Below are positions 34,293-46,500 of a stretch of 64,000 nucleotides of DNA, in pieces. The DNA is from Lineus longissimus (lineage: Eukaryota > Nemertea > Pilidiophora > Heteronemertea > Lineidae). The stretch lies in the NCBI RefSeq assembly GCF_910592395.1, contig NC_088311.1:24088646-24152645 (forward strand). Reading direction: 5' to 3'. Every line of letters starts with the position of its first letter. Position 1 is the stretch's first letter. The notes under the pieces are model-generated. The model had not been told where the DNA came from. It did no database searches and worked only from the letters and a program-made list of their open reading frames with translations. Position numbers and translations under genes: made by a program.

Positions 34293-36814
34293 GGCAATAC
34301 GGATATCCATCAAAGAGCTGAATCCAGCGGTCGTGTGTGGCGGATATTCATCCTAGAAACGTTCGATTGTAGTCATTTACGATATCGCAGATTTATATTA
34401 AAGACTGTATTCTCATTAACATTTAAAATTGGGAGTTGTGACATGCTTATAATGTGCATACCGAAAAATTGCTACAGTATAAAATACTCTGTATTGCTCT
34501 TCGTGAAAATATATGATCAACCTGATGAAAAAAACAAAACCGATGAATCCGGAGAACTAATTATCATATTTTCTATTTTCGCCGGCCTATTTAAACTAAA
34601 ATTTGACGGAGTTCCTATACCCAAGAATAGCAAAACTGATAAAGTTTAGTATTTTTGGTGATGGAATGTGAACGTGAGTTTTAAATCAGAACCACTGATA
34701 CTCAGAATCGTAAATGTATTAGACATGGCATAGCTTAATTCTCATCAGTTCAATCAAAATTTACTACTACAATTAAACACATAGATGAGCGGACAATCAT
34801 GCGAGTGACACCGGCACGTTTGTATTTACATGTGCTTTTTGAAATATTCGGGAGGGCCCTAAAATGTTTTAGTAGTCATGTAAAAACAGAAGTGACACAT
34901 ACATAACAGAATGCCCCAAGTGTCGATCGACCAAAGCAATCACAAAATGACATTGCCAGGGAAACACAAAATTGATGTACATTGTGCTGGCAGTGAGGCT
35001 CAGCTCAACTGTTGACTGTAACATCCGATTAAACCAATTATATATTTACAATATTTTGTCTATTCATGGTGGCATGAAGTATTCATTTCACCCTGTGACT
35101 CATATCATCAGCACATGCAGCTGCACTTTGCATCAACGTGGGATTCAACGTTGTGAACTTGTCCTGAACTATGGTTACAAGCCTCAGGATATATAGATGT
35201 CGCCTGGTTGTGACAACTGTTGTCCCAGGCCTGCTAAATTGTAACTTGAGCACCTAAATTGTCCAACGAGACCAAGAGAATATGGCTGTGGCATTGTGTT
35301 TAGAGACACCTTGACCACTCCCGCCCGGTTTTCGCTGCGCTACTAATGTGAGAATGTACAAATGCCTTTGGTTGTGCAATAAGTAGGTGTCGCAAGCCCT
35401 ACAAAGAGCTTCGAACGACGAATAACGCAAAGTATGAATTAACTGTATTTCATTCGACGCATTTTAAAGATATTTTTACCCGATTCCTTCTGCAACTAGG
35501 ATGATTTACCAGTGCCACGTAACAAAAATAGCACAGAACTTCAAGACACAACAGAGCTGTGTATTCGTAGAACCATGGAGGAAGTTCGATAAAGCTGAAG
35601 TACTTGATAGTTAAATGTACCTGCAGAAATGGGACACCACTGTTCATATTTTCAACGGTTAAAAATTGATTATCGACATATGCAAAACGCATAAATGAGT
35701 GCACGGGTCACTTCAACTGCACATGCCCAAGAAAATTAGAGGCAAACACACCATATATGGTTTCGACATTTAGTCTAGCGCTAGTACTCAGGTCCACCTG
35801 TCATAACCTACATCAAACTTGCTTTCCATCGTGCTCGTTCTGAAGTGTAAGACAGAAGAAGTAAGGCTACAAATTAGAATATGCGTATCAATTTCCACTG
35901 AGATACGTAACGATCTTACATATCACTCGTTCATCTTCCACACAAAAATTAAACAAGGTAAGCATAATTTTTTTCTCCAGATTTTCGATAACAATTAAGC
36001 CGACCTGTCCCTCCTCTCCGTAAATATAAGGGAGTGGCAGTGGGTATATTAGTATTACAAAATGACCCCCCCCCCCCTCAGGGAATTTCCACGAAATCCC
36101 AAGTTCAGGGGTTTCGTGACAAATTACGTAGACAACGTACGCTTTCTTACACGTTAAAAAACCAAATACTTGTAATCGTGATTGTGCTGTGATGCTAATT
36201 ATCATCGACAATATATGAACTGGTCACTATTTTGAAAGAAAACGAATCGCGTCTGATGAATTGCAAGTAATTGTAAAAAATATAAACCCTTTTTCATTTT
36301 TTCGAGACTTTTACACCCTAGTTTGTTCCCAAAACCACCTCCACTTCTCTTCGACAAGTCACCCGCTACCCAACTTCTTATTTGACAGGGTGTACCGTGG
36401 CAAAAAAACACTCATTCTTTATAGTTCGTCAAATTTCAAATTTCAAAAATAAAAAATCAAGGGTTGAATATTGTAACCTCAAACTGAACAACTCTTATAA
36501 AATACCTTTCATTTCATATTGGGTACCATTCGCAACTAAGACATCTTCTATACTTAGGTTTTACGAGGAATTGTGAAAATCATTCAAAGATTTGTCGATA
36601 AAGTACAGTATGTTGCATACATCGTACTTCGTCGCGAAACTTGCGAAACCTACCCACTACAATTATCAACGACGAGCCATGACGATTTTACTTATTCCTT
36701 GTTTATGAGTATCCTTGCAAGTATAATGAAGACAATAGACCTTTGCATATCGTATTTCTTCGTTAGTATAAAGAGATGTGAAACCTGCCTGAAAAACTCG
36801 CATTTGTCTTTCAG
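34293..36814. other. Intergenic stretch between the RPTP and DUF229 genes
   Basis: No supported exon. It holds the 3' UTR of the phosphatase (no clear AATAAA near the stop), a C run at about 36067-36077, and AT-rich DNA that should include the DUF229 promoter or an upstream non-coding exon. Confidence 0.4.
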
Positions 36815-36830
36815 TAGAGAAGGTGACAGC

Positions 36831-38756
36831 ATGAATACCATAGAATTGATGTCGAGTATCTGCGGCCCAAGAGTTCGCAAACTATTCCTTGCATGCGCAG
36901 TGATCGCCATTGTCCAAATGTTGCTGTTATCGACCACAAACTTTCGGACCTTTTTCCAAGGGCAGACTGAACGCGTTCACGAGGTTGGACAGCGTGATGA
37001 GAAGGCGACTTGTGTAGTGGTCAAACAGGAACTTTGGCCTTCAAACAAGTATAAGTTGTTTCGGGATTACTACCATGATATCCCAAAAACGAAATGCGCG
37101 GAAGAAGAAAACTGGGTCAAAATAGATCACGGCGTTTTCAGAATTACGCAATCGGCGAAAGCGAAGTACAGGAACATCACATGTGATTTGGCACCGCTTA
37201 TTAGGGGAAAGGATGACTTCGACTACCGCAAAGGTTTGAGTGTTCGCATTAAGGATGGTGCGGACGTACAACATATAGGTTCGGAGGTAAATTGTTCATC
37301 TGGCGGAGCTCGGTACGCAAACTATCATCTAACCGTACCGCCGGCAGAACGGCTGTTGCAGCGCGCTGAAGAATTCAAACTCCCGGAGGGGGCTTTAGGA
37401 ATGAATGTTTTAATGTTTGGGTTCGATTCCGTCTCACGGATGGCGTGGCAGCGGAAACTGCCTAAGTCGTACGCCTACATGATGAAAGTCTTGAAATGCA
37501 CTGTACTGGAGAATTTCAATATTGTTGGGGACGGAACAATAGCCGCATTGCTACCAATGTTAACGGGAAAGGAGGAGAATGAACTACCTGATGTACGAAG
37601 GGGACATACAAACAATACATTAGATGACTTTCCATGGATTTGGAACGAATATAAGAAGGCTGGCTATGTAACTCAGTTTACTGAGGATGGGAGAACTTGG
37701 CAATGGAGAATGAATGGACTCAAAAATCATCCAACGGACTACACTAATTTACATTTTTACAGAATAATGAATGATCATTATGCTGAATTTAAAAAGTTCT
37801 GTTTGGGATCTGAATATAGACACAGTGTGATGTTTAACTGGGTGTCGGAGTTTCTTCGTATGTTTAAGCACGGCAGGACATTTTCGTTTGGAATCCATGC
37901 AGAATTGAGTCACGACGGCATTAAATACCTAAACATTGCTGACGAAGAGTTTAAAGGCTGGCTTAAATATCTGTACAGTAATGGCTACCTTAACAACACC
38001 GTTCTGATTTTGATGGCAGACCACGGCGCACGGTTCAGTCAAAAGTTGAGGGAAACAAATGAAGGCAAAACGGAGGAACGAAATCCCTTCTTTTCCTTCA
38101 GGCTTCCCCACTGGTTCAAACAAAGATATCCTCGTGCTTTCAAAAATCTCCTGGTTAACTCAAAGCGCCTTATAACACCATTCGATATCCATGAGACATT
38201 TCGTCACATTTTGAATTTTCGCAATGTTCCCGTTGGCAATATCTCCAATAGGGGCATAAGCATCTTTTCAGAAATTCCTGTGTCGAGGACATGTGCTACT
38301 GCAAGTATCAAACCTCACTATTGTAACTGTTTGAACTGGAAGACGATCGCCACGAACTCTTCGGCAGTCAAGGCGGCTGGAAAGGCCTTTATCGACTTCG
38401 TGAATGCGCTGATGGAGAGCAAAAAGGATCAATGTCATATGTTAGAAATAGATGAGATCATTAGGAGCGTTGCCTACTCCCGTGGAAAGGAATACCTGGA
38501 GAAGACACACGCTGAGGTAATGCTGTATCAACTGACCATTCATACCAAGCCTGGTGGCGGCCACTTTGAGGCAACAATTACGCACAGCCTAAAAAATAAT
38601 ACATTTACGGTACTGGAGCGTGAAATTAGCCGAACTAACATGTACGGGGACGCGCCAAGTTGCATTTATTACGTGTTTCCACGTATTGCAGCCTACTGTG
38701 TGTGCAAAAAACCTGGGCGGATCCGGGATTTAAAGGATCATAAGGTTTCCAAATGA
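36831..38756 (+). CDS. DUF229 family protein (alkaline phosphatase/sulfatase-like fold), single coding exon
   Basis: A 641-residue protein of the DUF229 family, which shares the metal-dependent alkaline phosphatase/sulfatase fold; the substrate is not established. The ATG at 36831 is chosen because a strong acceptor, tttgtctttcag, ends at 36814 just upstream and the frame before it lacks family features, so the first 86 codons of the longer open frame are probably intron. A hydrophobic segment (LFLACAVIAIVQMLLLS, about residues 18-34) near the N-terminus predicts a type II membrane protein with a lumenal or extracellular enzyme domain. Motifs: MFGFDSVSR (Asp199 to Arg203), HAELSHDG and LILMADHGAR (Asp397-His398), the expected metal-site blocks, plus many Cys and sequons. 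TGA at 38754-38756. The uninterrupted coding region suggests a retrocopy origin or an intronless family. Confidence 0.9.
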   Translation: MNTIELMSSICGPRVRKLFLACAVIAIVQMLLLSTTNFRTFFQGQTERVHEVGQRDEKATCVVVKQELWPSNKYKLFRDYYHDIPKTKCAEEENWVKIDHGVFRITQSAKAKYRNITCDLAPLIRGKDDFDYRKGLSVRIKDGADVQHIGSEVNCSSGGARYANYHLTVPPAERLLQRAEEFKLPEGALGMNVLMFGFDSVSRMAWQRKLPKSYAYMMKVLKCTVLENFNIVGDGTIAALLPMLTGKEENELPDVRRGHTNNTLDDFPWIWNEYKKAGYVTQFTEDGRTWQWRMNGLKNHPTDYTNLHFYRIMNDHYAEFKKFCLGSEYRHSVMFNWVSEFLRMFKHGRTFSFGIHAELSHDGIKYLNIADEEFKGWLKYLYSNGYLNNTVLILMADHGARFSQKLRETNEGKTEERNPFFSFRLPHWFKQRYPRAFKNLLVNSKRLITPFDIHETFRHILNFRNVPVGNISNRGISIFSEIPVSRTCATASIKPHYCNCLNWKTIATNSSAVKAAGKAFIDFVNALMESKKDQCHMLEIDEIIRSVAYSRGKEYLEKTHAEVMLYQLTIHTKPGGGHFEATITHSLKNNTFTVLEREISRTNMYGDAPSCIYYVFPRIAAYCVCKKPGRIRDLKDHKVSK

Positions 38757-38767
38757 GGTATGTTAAT

Positions 38768-38773
38768 AATAAA
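38768..38773 (+). promoter_or_regulatory. Poly(A) signal AATAAA after DUF229
   Basis: Canonical hexamer only 11 nt after the stop codon, which implies a very short 3' UTR if used. Confidence 0.4.
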
Positions 38774-39364
38774 TGTCATTTCAAATTTTAAGGAGTTCAT
38801 ATTCAATGAAATTGTAATTTTTGGTATGTCAAATGAGGAGCAAGTATGTGGAATGAAACGTTTAGTTCCTAAATTGGATTGTATACATAAACTAGTAAAA
38901 AGACAAAGATTGAATTACAAAGTATCCAAAGTGGCGTAATGCACGGTAATGTGCATTTTCGATGCTATGATCATGAATATTCATGAGCTGGCTGCCGATT
39001 CATTTCGAAAATATAACTGTTACTTGAAGTGAAAATATTCAATTCTTTTATTTTTCATCAGTTCAGGGATTTCATGAAATCTAAATTGCTGAGCCGTTCA
39101 GTTTCGCACTTGCACTTCAGGATTCATACACCACATCGTATGGGAATAATTCAAGAATGAAATGGTCCAGGGACCATGTGCTCACCTCGGGTAATGTAAT
39201 ACATGTCATTTGCAGTGGATATGGGGAGAACAGTTTCTGGCTAGTTTCACCAGTTTTGATTCCATTGAATAATATTATTCTTCTTGGCTCAATGGCACAA
39301 AAGAAAATTACCGGTACCACCTAAGTATAGCATTTTGGTTATAAAGTTGACTGAATTTCAGGGT

Positions 39365-39615
39365 TATTGAAGAGTGTACATGTCACATGGAAATTGGTTG
39401 ACATCTGTTCAACAGTTTAGGAGTAATAGGACTTCGTTGGATTTTCAAAATGGCGGCCTGGTGGCCATATTTATCATGGGATTTGACTGAAAATTGAGGA
39501 TATTGATGAGAGTGCATAGATACATAATCACATGAAGTTTGGTTGCAATCCGATCATTAGTTTCGGAGTAATAGGACTTTGTTTAATTTTCAAGATGGCC
39601 GCCTTGTCCGAAGAT
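39365..39615. repeat. Imperfect tandem duplication, period about 130-145 bp
   Basis: GGAGTAATAGGACTTCGTT at about 39420 and GGAGTAATAGGACTTTGTT at about 39565 are each followed by ATTTTCAAAATGGCGGCC and ATTTTCAAGATGGCCGCC. Each is preceded by a similar TTGGTTG stretch and an ATTGA(A/G)GA start. Two diverged copies in head-to-tail order. Confidence 0.6.
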
Positions 39616-40938
39616 TTTGTGCAATAGCCTCCTTAAGGCTTCGTGTCTATCCTTGGCTTATTCAACTTTGTATTTTATTGGCGCTTTTTATTTCAATGCG
39701 GTGAGATAAAAAGTGCTGCCATCGCCCGTCATCATTTCAATTAACCAGTAGCCTAAAGAACGAAGCAATCCTTGTTCAACAAGCAAGACAAAAGGTAAAC
39801 ATTCAATCTAGCCCTCAAGCTGTGAATGGCGACCGCGCCAACATTTTCAATTCGCCGTGGTCTTTAAATTTCATTAAAAACCATCCATCCGCCGCGCAGA
39901 ATTTAAGGTAACATTTTGGCGTAAAAAAGTGTTAAGCTGCCAGGTGTTTAATTTTGAAATGAGACACCTTGGATCTCTTCAGGCGAAGATGGGGAGGAAA
40001 TTGTAGCAAGGATGGGCTGGGTGCAAATGATCAGAATGGGGTAGTTCTATCCTGAAGGTAATGTGAGCAAAAACCTGAATGGGTCATCGCTGTAAGAAAG
40101 GAACTGAAGCGTTGTTCTGTGGCATCCTCTAGACTGCAGATCGTACGTTTATCATGTTTGTACAGACAGTAGGGAATTCTATCAATGGTCCGGTGTTGAC
40201 ACACATTTCCCATTCATTCTTCAAATTGCTTGTCGTTTAAGTCATACGTTTTTTATCTTAAATAAAATCTGCAAATATTATCTAAAACATTAGGCAGCGT
40301 AGATTCTACGTGGTGTTAAAGTACTTTGCCAACCATGAATTTGAATAGATTCCTTAGATATGGATAGGCTCATTTGAATATGCTCATGGATGTAAAGAAG
40401 TTACTTCACCTCAAATTACAGAGCAGGTTCTACGGTTCCTTGGCATTACATCTTACCTGACTTCGAAGAGATATCTATTTGCTCAACATGTGAATGTTGA
40501 CGTTTTTGAATATCAAGACTGTCAACAATGATACTGAGATTTGATGTATGTGTTAAGTTAACGACAGTTTTTGTCTGATACCTATCGCAATGAGGATGAA
40601 ATTCATACCATGACATTTAGGTAACAATAACTTTCACGAAGGTGGAGGTGATCTTTACTCTTCAGCCACGCGCCTGTCCTCCTGGTGCACCGTTTTACTC
40701 ATAAACAGGATATCATTACCGTCTGAGAAAAAAATTATCTGGGAAATCTTGTCACATAGACATTCATCTTATCTTATCGATGTAGACTATAAAACGATCC
40801 AAGCCACGATTTGCTACTTGCTCCAGGACACGGGCCAATGTCTGACCTCGTCCCCAAGGGCAAGGTATTCTTCATGCACGAGCAACACACCACGACAGCC
40901 ACACCGATAGACAGAGCAATGTCAGAAGTTCGAGACAA

Positions 40939-41115
40939 GTGTAATGTTTTTGAGTGTTTCTGTTTTTGAGTGTTTCCCCTCATTGTTTGGGAACGCTCAA
41001 AAATAGATTGACGAGTTTTTCTGTGTATCCCCCCTATTGAAAAGTCATGGTCTCTCTAGCTGCCTATTGTTTGGAAACACTGAAACATGGGGAACAACCA
41101 CAGATGTTACACCGG
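40939..41115. mobile_element. MITE-like element, copy B
   Basis: Near-identical to copy A 9 kb away and in the same orientation. The difference I see inside is one extra G at about 41092. The left terminus is CAAGTGTAA instead of CCGGTGTAA, so the left boundary is less certain. Intergenic, between the DUF229 and bHLH genes. Confidence 0.72.
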
Positions 41116-41559
41116 CACACGCTACCATCGACCCTGGATCAAGCCACGCGGCGACCATTGTTTATTGACATCAGGCAGACGACACCTTATCACATGACCT
41201 GAGATATCACACAAATTATAACCCCGAGGTGCGTTTGAAAAGAGACATATTTACAATTATAAAAGTATCTGAAGACTGTTAACGCACGCCGTTCATCATT
41301 CTGTCCACGGCCTGGATGCTGAACAGAGGTTTTTTTTCTCGTTGCGAGAAATCAGTTCAAAGAATGAACAAGCTAGTATGACTTCTCATTAAGGGTGTGT
41401 TGGGAATCAGACTCATGGTGTCAACAGACGAAGAAATATGATGATATGTGCTGTAAACAAGCGACACGAAGCTGATGATGTCATTAGACGTGTGTTAGGT
41501 TTTACATGTATATAGATGCCAGCCGATGATATTTAGTTTGCCAACAGGCGTCGCATCCC

Positions 41560-41700
41560 AGGTCAAGAATCTAGAGATAAGATTCTTATAAGATACTTGA
41601 TTAAAATCTGATTCAGTTTCGTATTCATGTACATCGTATTCGTATGAAGATTCCTGTAAGATTCTTGATTTCTGAAATTTCCACCTAGGAATCTTACAAT
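41560..41700. repeat. AAGAATCTTGTAA family, copy 9
   Basis: GTCAAGAATCTAGAGATAAG, ATTCTTATAAGATACTTGAT, CTGATTCAGTTTCGTATTCA and CTGTAAGATTCTTGATTTCT. Confidence 0.55.
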
Positions 41701-42197
41701 ACAACAAATTTATGTTACCATTTTGATGACAACATCATAATATCATCATTTTAACACTGGTGCTGAGAAGCCCAATTTGTTGATTTTGCAGACAGCGAAA
41801 ATAAATGTAACTTTTCACTCGAACATCGAAATGCAGTATAAAAAGGTGGGAGTGAGGAAATTATCAAGGTATCAGGTGCTACACCTATCACGAGGCTAAC
41901 CTGTCTGATAGATGTTTTATCCGTTAACCTTGTTGACAAACACCTGCCTTGCTTAGCAGCTCACCCTTGTTTACATGGAAAGTGTATGTTCGTCGAATGG
42001 TTGCTCAACATCATTTTACGTGCTGAAAGGTTTTACCATACCCTGGTAATACGGATGCATAAACTACAAACATTATTTTGGCGATCTGGTTTGGAACTAA
42101 TATCGCCAGTTGGTTATTTTTTACAGAATTTGACGATCGCATCTGATGCAGAATAAAGTACCCACGGTAAGAATCAGATGACCAATCCATAAGGTTT

Positions 42198-42414
42198 CAC
42201 TAGTAGGAGGCTTTTTTCGACTTCTTAACGGTTTCTCCAACTTTTCCCATTCAACACAGACCTTTGATCTTCAATGCCCTATTTTGGGAAGCCCTGGTAT
42301 ATTTCAGAGGTTTTCTAGAAATCCGACCTTTCAGAGGAAAGTTGGACAATGTCAGACCTGAGTCGGATAAATCAGAGAAACCGTTGAGTAGTTGGAAAAA
42401 GCCTTCTACTAGTG
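42198..42414. mobile_element. Foldback element with CACTA-like ends
   Basis: Arms of about 40 bp: the left starts CACTAGTAGGAGGCTTTTTT, and the right read backwards starts CACTAGTAGAAGGCTTTTT; both run on to AACGGTTTCTC. The 5'-CACTA terminus suggests the CACTA superfamily, but the 3-bp flanks (ttt and tta) do not match exactly. The open frame on the minus strand here is a by-product. Confidence 0.65.
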
Positions 42415-43229
42415 TTAATGTGTATCGGATGTGATAAGGCATAATTTGTATGCTTTGTAAGCCAGAAATCCGATAAGTTCGTGTGACGTCACAGATCAGG
42501 ACCGTGGTGGAATCAGCATCGACTACGTAGCAAATACCTGTCCTCGAGGCGTCCATAAACCCCGTGAGTAAAACCTACATCGATAATTACTGCGGAATGA
42601 AACAGTTGCTGTTTACAAACGATGAGATGATTGCCACCTATAGGTAGGGAAACACCCATCTTGGCAAACTGACATTTAAGATGGCCCTATCAGAGGTGAG
42701 AGTCTTGCGGTTATAAAAGTCAACTTAGCGGCAAAGAGTGGTCCAATTGAGGAGAGCAATCGACAGAGTTAGCCGAGGGCATCTGCGCAATTGATGCCAT
42801 GTCATTTTTGCGTGTTTTTTTTAAAATCTATAGATTGAAACATTCAATTTAACACGGATTCTTCAATCATTACTCAGTCTGATGAGACGTTAACGAACGT
42901 TCTGTTACAGTTGGAAACTGGTTTTAGTTACAGGTACCGGTAGTTAATTCATTGCAACGTGTGCCAATTTGATTGGGAAACCTACGTCTAAATTTGGATG
43001 GGCGGTCATTAATTTGTTTGTTTGTCAAGACTGATTCTGTGACTTAAGGAACGGACAACTATTCGAAAGTTTTGATATTTTGTGTTATCGCTCCTGTTTC
43101 TGTTGAAAGCCAGGATGCGCCCGATCGTCTGATACACGTTGTTATTGTTGACCACCTCACACGTGATCTTTTGTTTACATCAAGTTAGCAGACGATCAAA
43201 TCAATTGATAAAACTGCCATTCAATCAAA

Positions 43230-46200
43230 ATGAACGGAAGAGGCTGCAAGCGATCAAGCTCTGGGACTAACTTTTCCCAAGCAGACGACAGGCAGAAGCG
43301 ATACAGAAAGGATGAAGCGGACTTTTCTGACGGAAAGAAAACAGGGCGGCCATGCGCCGCAAACGCGGAACGTGAACGCTCACGCGTCAAAACGCTGCGC
43401 ACAGCGTTCCTGGACCTTCAAAGGACATTGCCTTCAGTACCAGCTGATACTAAACTCTCAAAGTTAGACGTTCTTGTTTTGGCTACAACTTATATTGCAC
43501 ATTTAATGAAGACTTTGAATGATGATGTTTCTGGTGACGACGTGGCTGGAACAAGATGGGCACAGAATGTTTATCACCCAATGAAGGTAAGAACCACTTT
43601 TCCTTTTTTCGGTTTCATAGCAAAAGCATTCTAATGGTAATATCATAATATAATCATATCATAATCATAATATATCATAATCATAAACAGCAGAACCTTT
43701 GAGAGTAATCGAAGTAATTAAGATTATGCTTTCTCATTGCCTCGGCACTTTGAAAAATAGCACAATTCTTTCATTACAACAGCAGTTTTACTGACCGTTT
43801 TGTAGACATATTTCTAATCTATCCGACATTGAAAGGGCTGTAAGAGGGACTGCCAAAAGTACAAAATGAATTCATTATCATGAACAAACGTTAGACCTAC
43901 GATTCAATACAGAAGAAAACAATATGAAATTTAACTAGTTGCAGAAAGTGCGCCCTTTTATTGCCGCGCACTTGGTCACATTATCTTTTTGACCCGACAC
44001 GCACGAGACACCTCACTTTTCACTTGGTAACACAATTAATGTTTACATCTGAAAGATGTTGCTACAGACGGCATCTGAAATACCTGTCAATGTATATATC
44101 AGTTGCGTGTTCAAATTGTTTTTTTGATAGGGACGTGGTGACAACTTTTTCACCTTTTTTTCCACCTCAGGGTAAGAGAGTAGTCATTCTAAGTCATGAC
44201 GGGTGTGCTTTTACTTGGCAGTGCCTTAATATTGCTTGTTTAGACAATAAATTTATTAAAAAATGTAAACTAATTCATTGACTGGCGAAATGGTTCTAGC
44301 ATATTGTTGCCGTGACGTATTTAAAAGTACGTGGTCTCAGAGACCACTTACAGTTTCTCAATAACATCTAAGTTTTAACTCGCAGAGTGAACTCTTCTGA
44401 CCGACATGAAATTCGCTACTATAATCATGTTGGAAACAAAGCAAAACTGACCTGTTTTAACTGCCTTGATAAGGACATCACTTAGCGTTCTAAACCGTTG
44501 ATGCGTATCTTAACCGTAAAACGGCAAGGCAAGCGACAACTCTTTTAATTACCGCAAGTAAACATTGAAATCACTCTGTTGAAAGATGTGTCGAATTAAC
44601 CGTGTAATGTCGCAGTCATCCATTCCAAACTTCTTAACTCAAAACACTTAAACGAAAACGAAGAAAACATGTCTCGGTGCTTAGAATATCTCTTCGGATT
44701 TTTTGGACATGTTTACTGTGCAAAACAGTCAACACAGGTTGCCACATAAGCTTTGTCCTGCACCTTGTTAATTTTCAACATCTGCAAAAAATTCTCATAA
44801 TTGGCCACGTTTTCTGGTTTACTTTGCTAATCGCTTGAACGCTTAGTAAGTCGACGCATGCTGCTAATTAGGAATGTAGCTGCTGGAGCGTCACCGAGAG
44901 GCAATGCTGGTTCCGTCTCCGCCGCCCGAGGGCATGCCTGTCGTTTTCTACCTCGCCCATTTCACTCTTATCAAAACAGAAACGTGAATTTGTCAATTTT
45001 CCGAAATTCTACTCGTTTCTAGTGTTTTTCATGCCGTTCTCGCCAAAGTTACATAGTTGAACTCGGGAATGTGACTACATCACATTTACCAAAAGATAGT
45101 GGTGTTGCACAACACTAGATTATCCTTGGGGTAGGCCTAACCAACGTTCTTTCAGGGTGTGACTATGACACTGGCTGCCAAGGGCTGGGTAACATTATTA
45201 TTTGTTATCACGCTACAGTTTTAGTGACAAGAGGTACCTTTGGCCAGATCTATCTCAAGAACACTTCACACACGATGCATAATCAATATGATCGTTTGGG
45301 TGGGGAATAGACTTCTGATAACAATAGTCTCGCCTGATCCTTTGTACAGTTTGCGAAGTTGAGCGGTGTGAGTAATGCATTACTACCTTCTAACAAATTC
45401 GTTTGAGAAACAATTCAAATGAGTCTATTGTGTGCCGTAATTGGTATATTCATTCGACTGTGCACCGTCGAGAGGTATTTGTTCTTTCAACCCTGCAATA
45501 TTATTCTGCAGAACTTCCTGCATTCTTTCTCCGCCTATTCCTGACACTGATAAGAACCTTTTCTCGTGAAAAGTTAAAGTTATTATAAACTAATATCCAG
45601 CATACAAACTGGCCATTCTACTAGAATCCTTGATATCGCACGAACGGTACAGGGATCACATTGTTACGTAATTCGACTAGATTTGATATTATTCCTCTGA
45701 GGGTGGTATCAGACATTTCCTGGAGGCATATCTCACCTGATCATAATCTCTAATTTGTGGCTTATGGGTTATAATGAGTTATGCAACTAGTCTGCCAGAG
45801 TTATTTATTCGCAGAAGACTCCCCAGGGCCATCTCTAAAGGTCCGTGCATTTTTCGTTTGAGAAGCCCCACGGTCTCCAATCAAATACAATTGTTTTATT
45901 CGTACGCGATTTCGCTCATGCATTGCAACTGATCTAAGTGATCATTTTTTGCAGTTTATCACAGGCAGGCAGGCAGCAGGGGTAACAGCGTATTGTGCAA
46001 TAACCTGTCACCCCTTCAATGTGCTAGACTAACTGCGATTACAGCGACCAAAATTAGTTATGAATGAGCGACTTCGCGTGGAATAAAATACTTGTGTCGA
46101 CACAGTCATGACAGTACGTCATTGCTTTACCACAAGCTTAACCACACTGCGAGGCGACATGCCCTAAAAAAATGGCGTATACTCTATAATACATTACAAG

Positions 46201-46500
46201 CATGAATATTGTTCACTCTTTCAGAAATGCACAGGGGTTTAGTAGTTACACACCCTTGGTGGTTTGCCGCCTGGTCTAATAATAAATCTCAAAAATTTCT
46301 CACTGCTCTCATTTCAGAAATGGCCGATGAGATCTCGTCTGTATCAAGGGATTACGTCACCGGATGCTGCGTTACAAGAGCAGACGATTGAAGCAGCTGA
46401 TAATCGATTCAATACAGCTCATTGTGGGCAGAATGGAGCATTTGACGGAAAGGTGTCTGAGAAAAGCTACACGCACATGGACAGTATGCTTCATGAATGA
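43230..46500 (+). CDS. TCF24: bHLH transcription factor, TCF24-like
   Basis: Exons 43230-43586 and 46318-46500, joined in phase 0 (donor gtaaga, acceptor tgctctcatttcag), give 179 residues. The bHLH runs from about residue 42 to 96: the basic region and helix 1 are [20 protein letters not shown], then [20 protein letters not shown] for loop and helix 2, closing [12 protein letters not shown]. The Glu of the ERxR core that contacts the E-box is present. The junction restores [14 protein letters not shown], the C-terminal block diagnostic of the TCF23/TCF24 group. It should act in the nucleus as a DNA-binding dimer or a dimer partner. Start ATG 43230 (aaaATGaac). TCF23 cannot be fully excluded by inspection. 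Confidence 0.9.
43587..46317 (+). other. Intron of the TCF24-like gene
   Basis: About 2.7 kb of AT-rich intron with no visible exon. A short near-perfect palindrome, GTGGTCTCAGAGACCAC, lies at about 44331. No transposon is recognised. Confidence 0.6.

Larger units (their letters stand above)
38774..43229. other. Intergenic DNA with repeats
   Basis: No coding exon supported. It contains an imperfect tandem duplication at 39.36-39.62 kb, MITE copy B, an AAGAATCTTGTAA copy, a CACTA-like foldback, and a GTGACGTCAC palindrome at about 42483 that matches a CREB/ATF site but may be chance. The bHLH promoter should lie at the right end. Confidence 0.4.

Noticed and set aside
36573-36830. 86-codon N-terminal extension of the DUF229 frame
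   Set aside because: Begins with GTG, lacks family features and contains a strong acceptor just before ATG 36831; treated as 5' intron or UTR.
42251-42556. 101-codon minus-strand frame
   Set aside because: Runs through the CACTA-like foldback; no domain.
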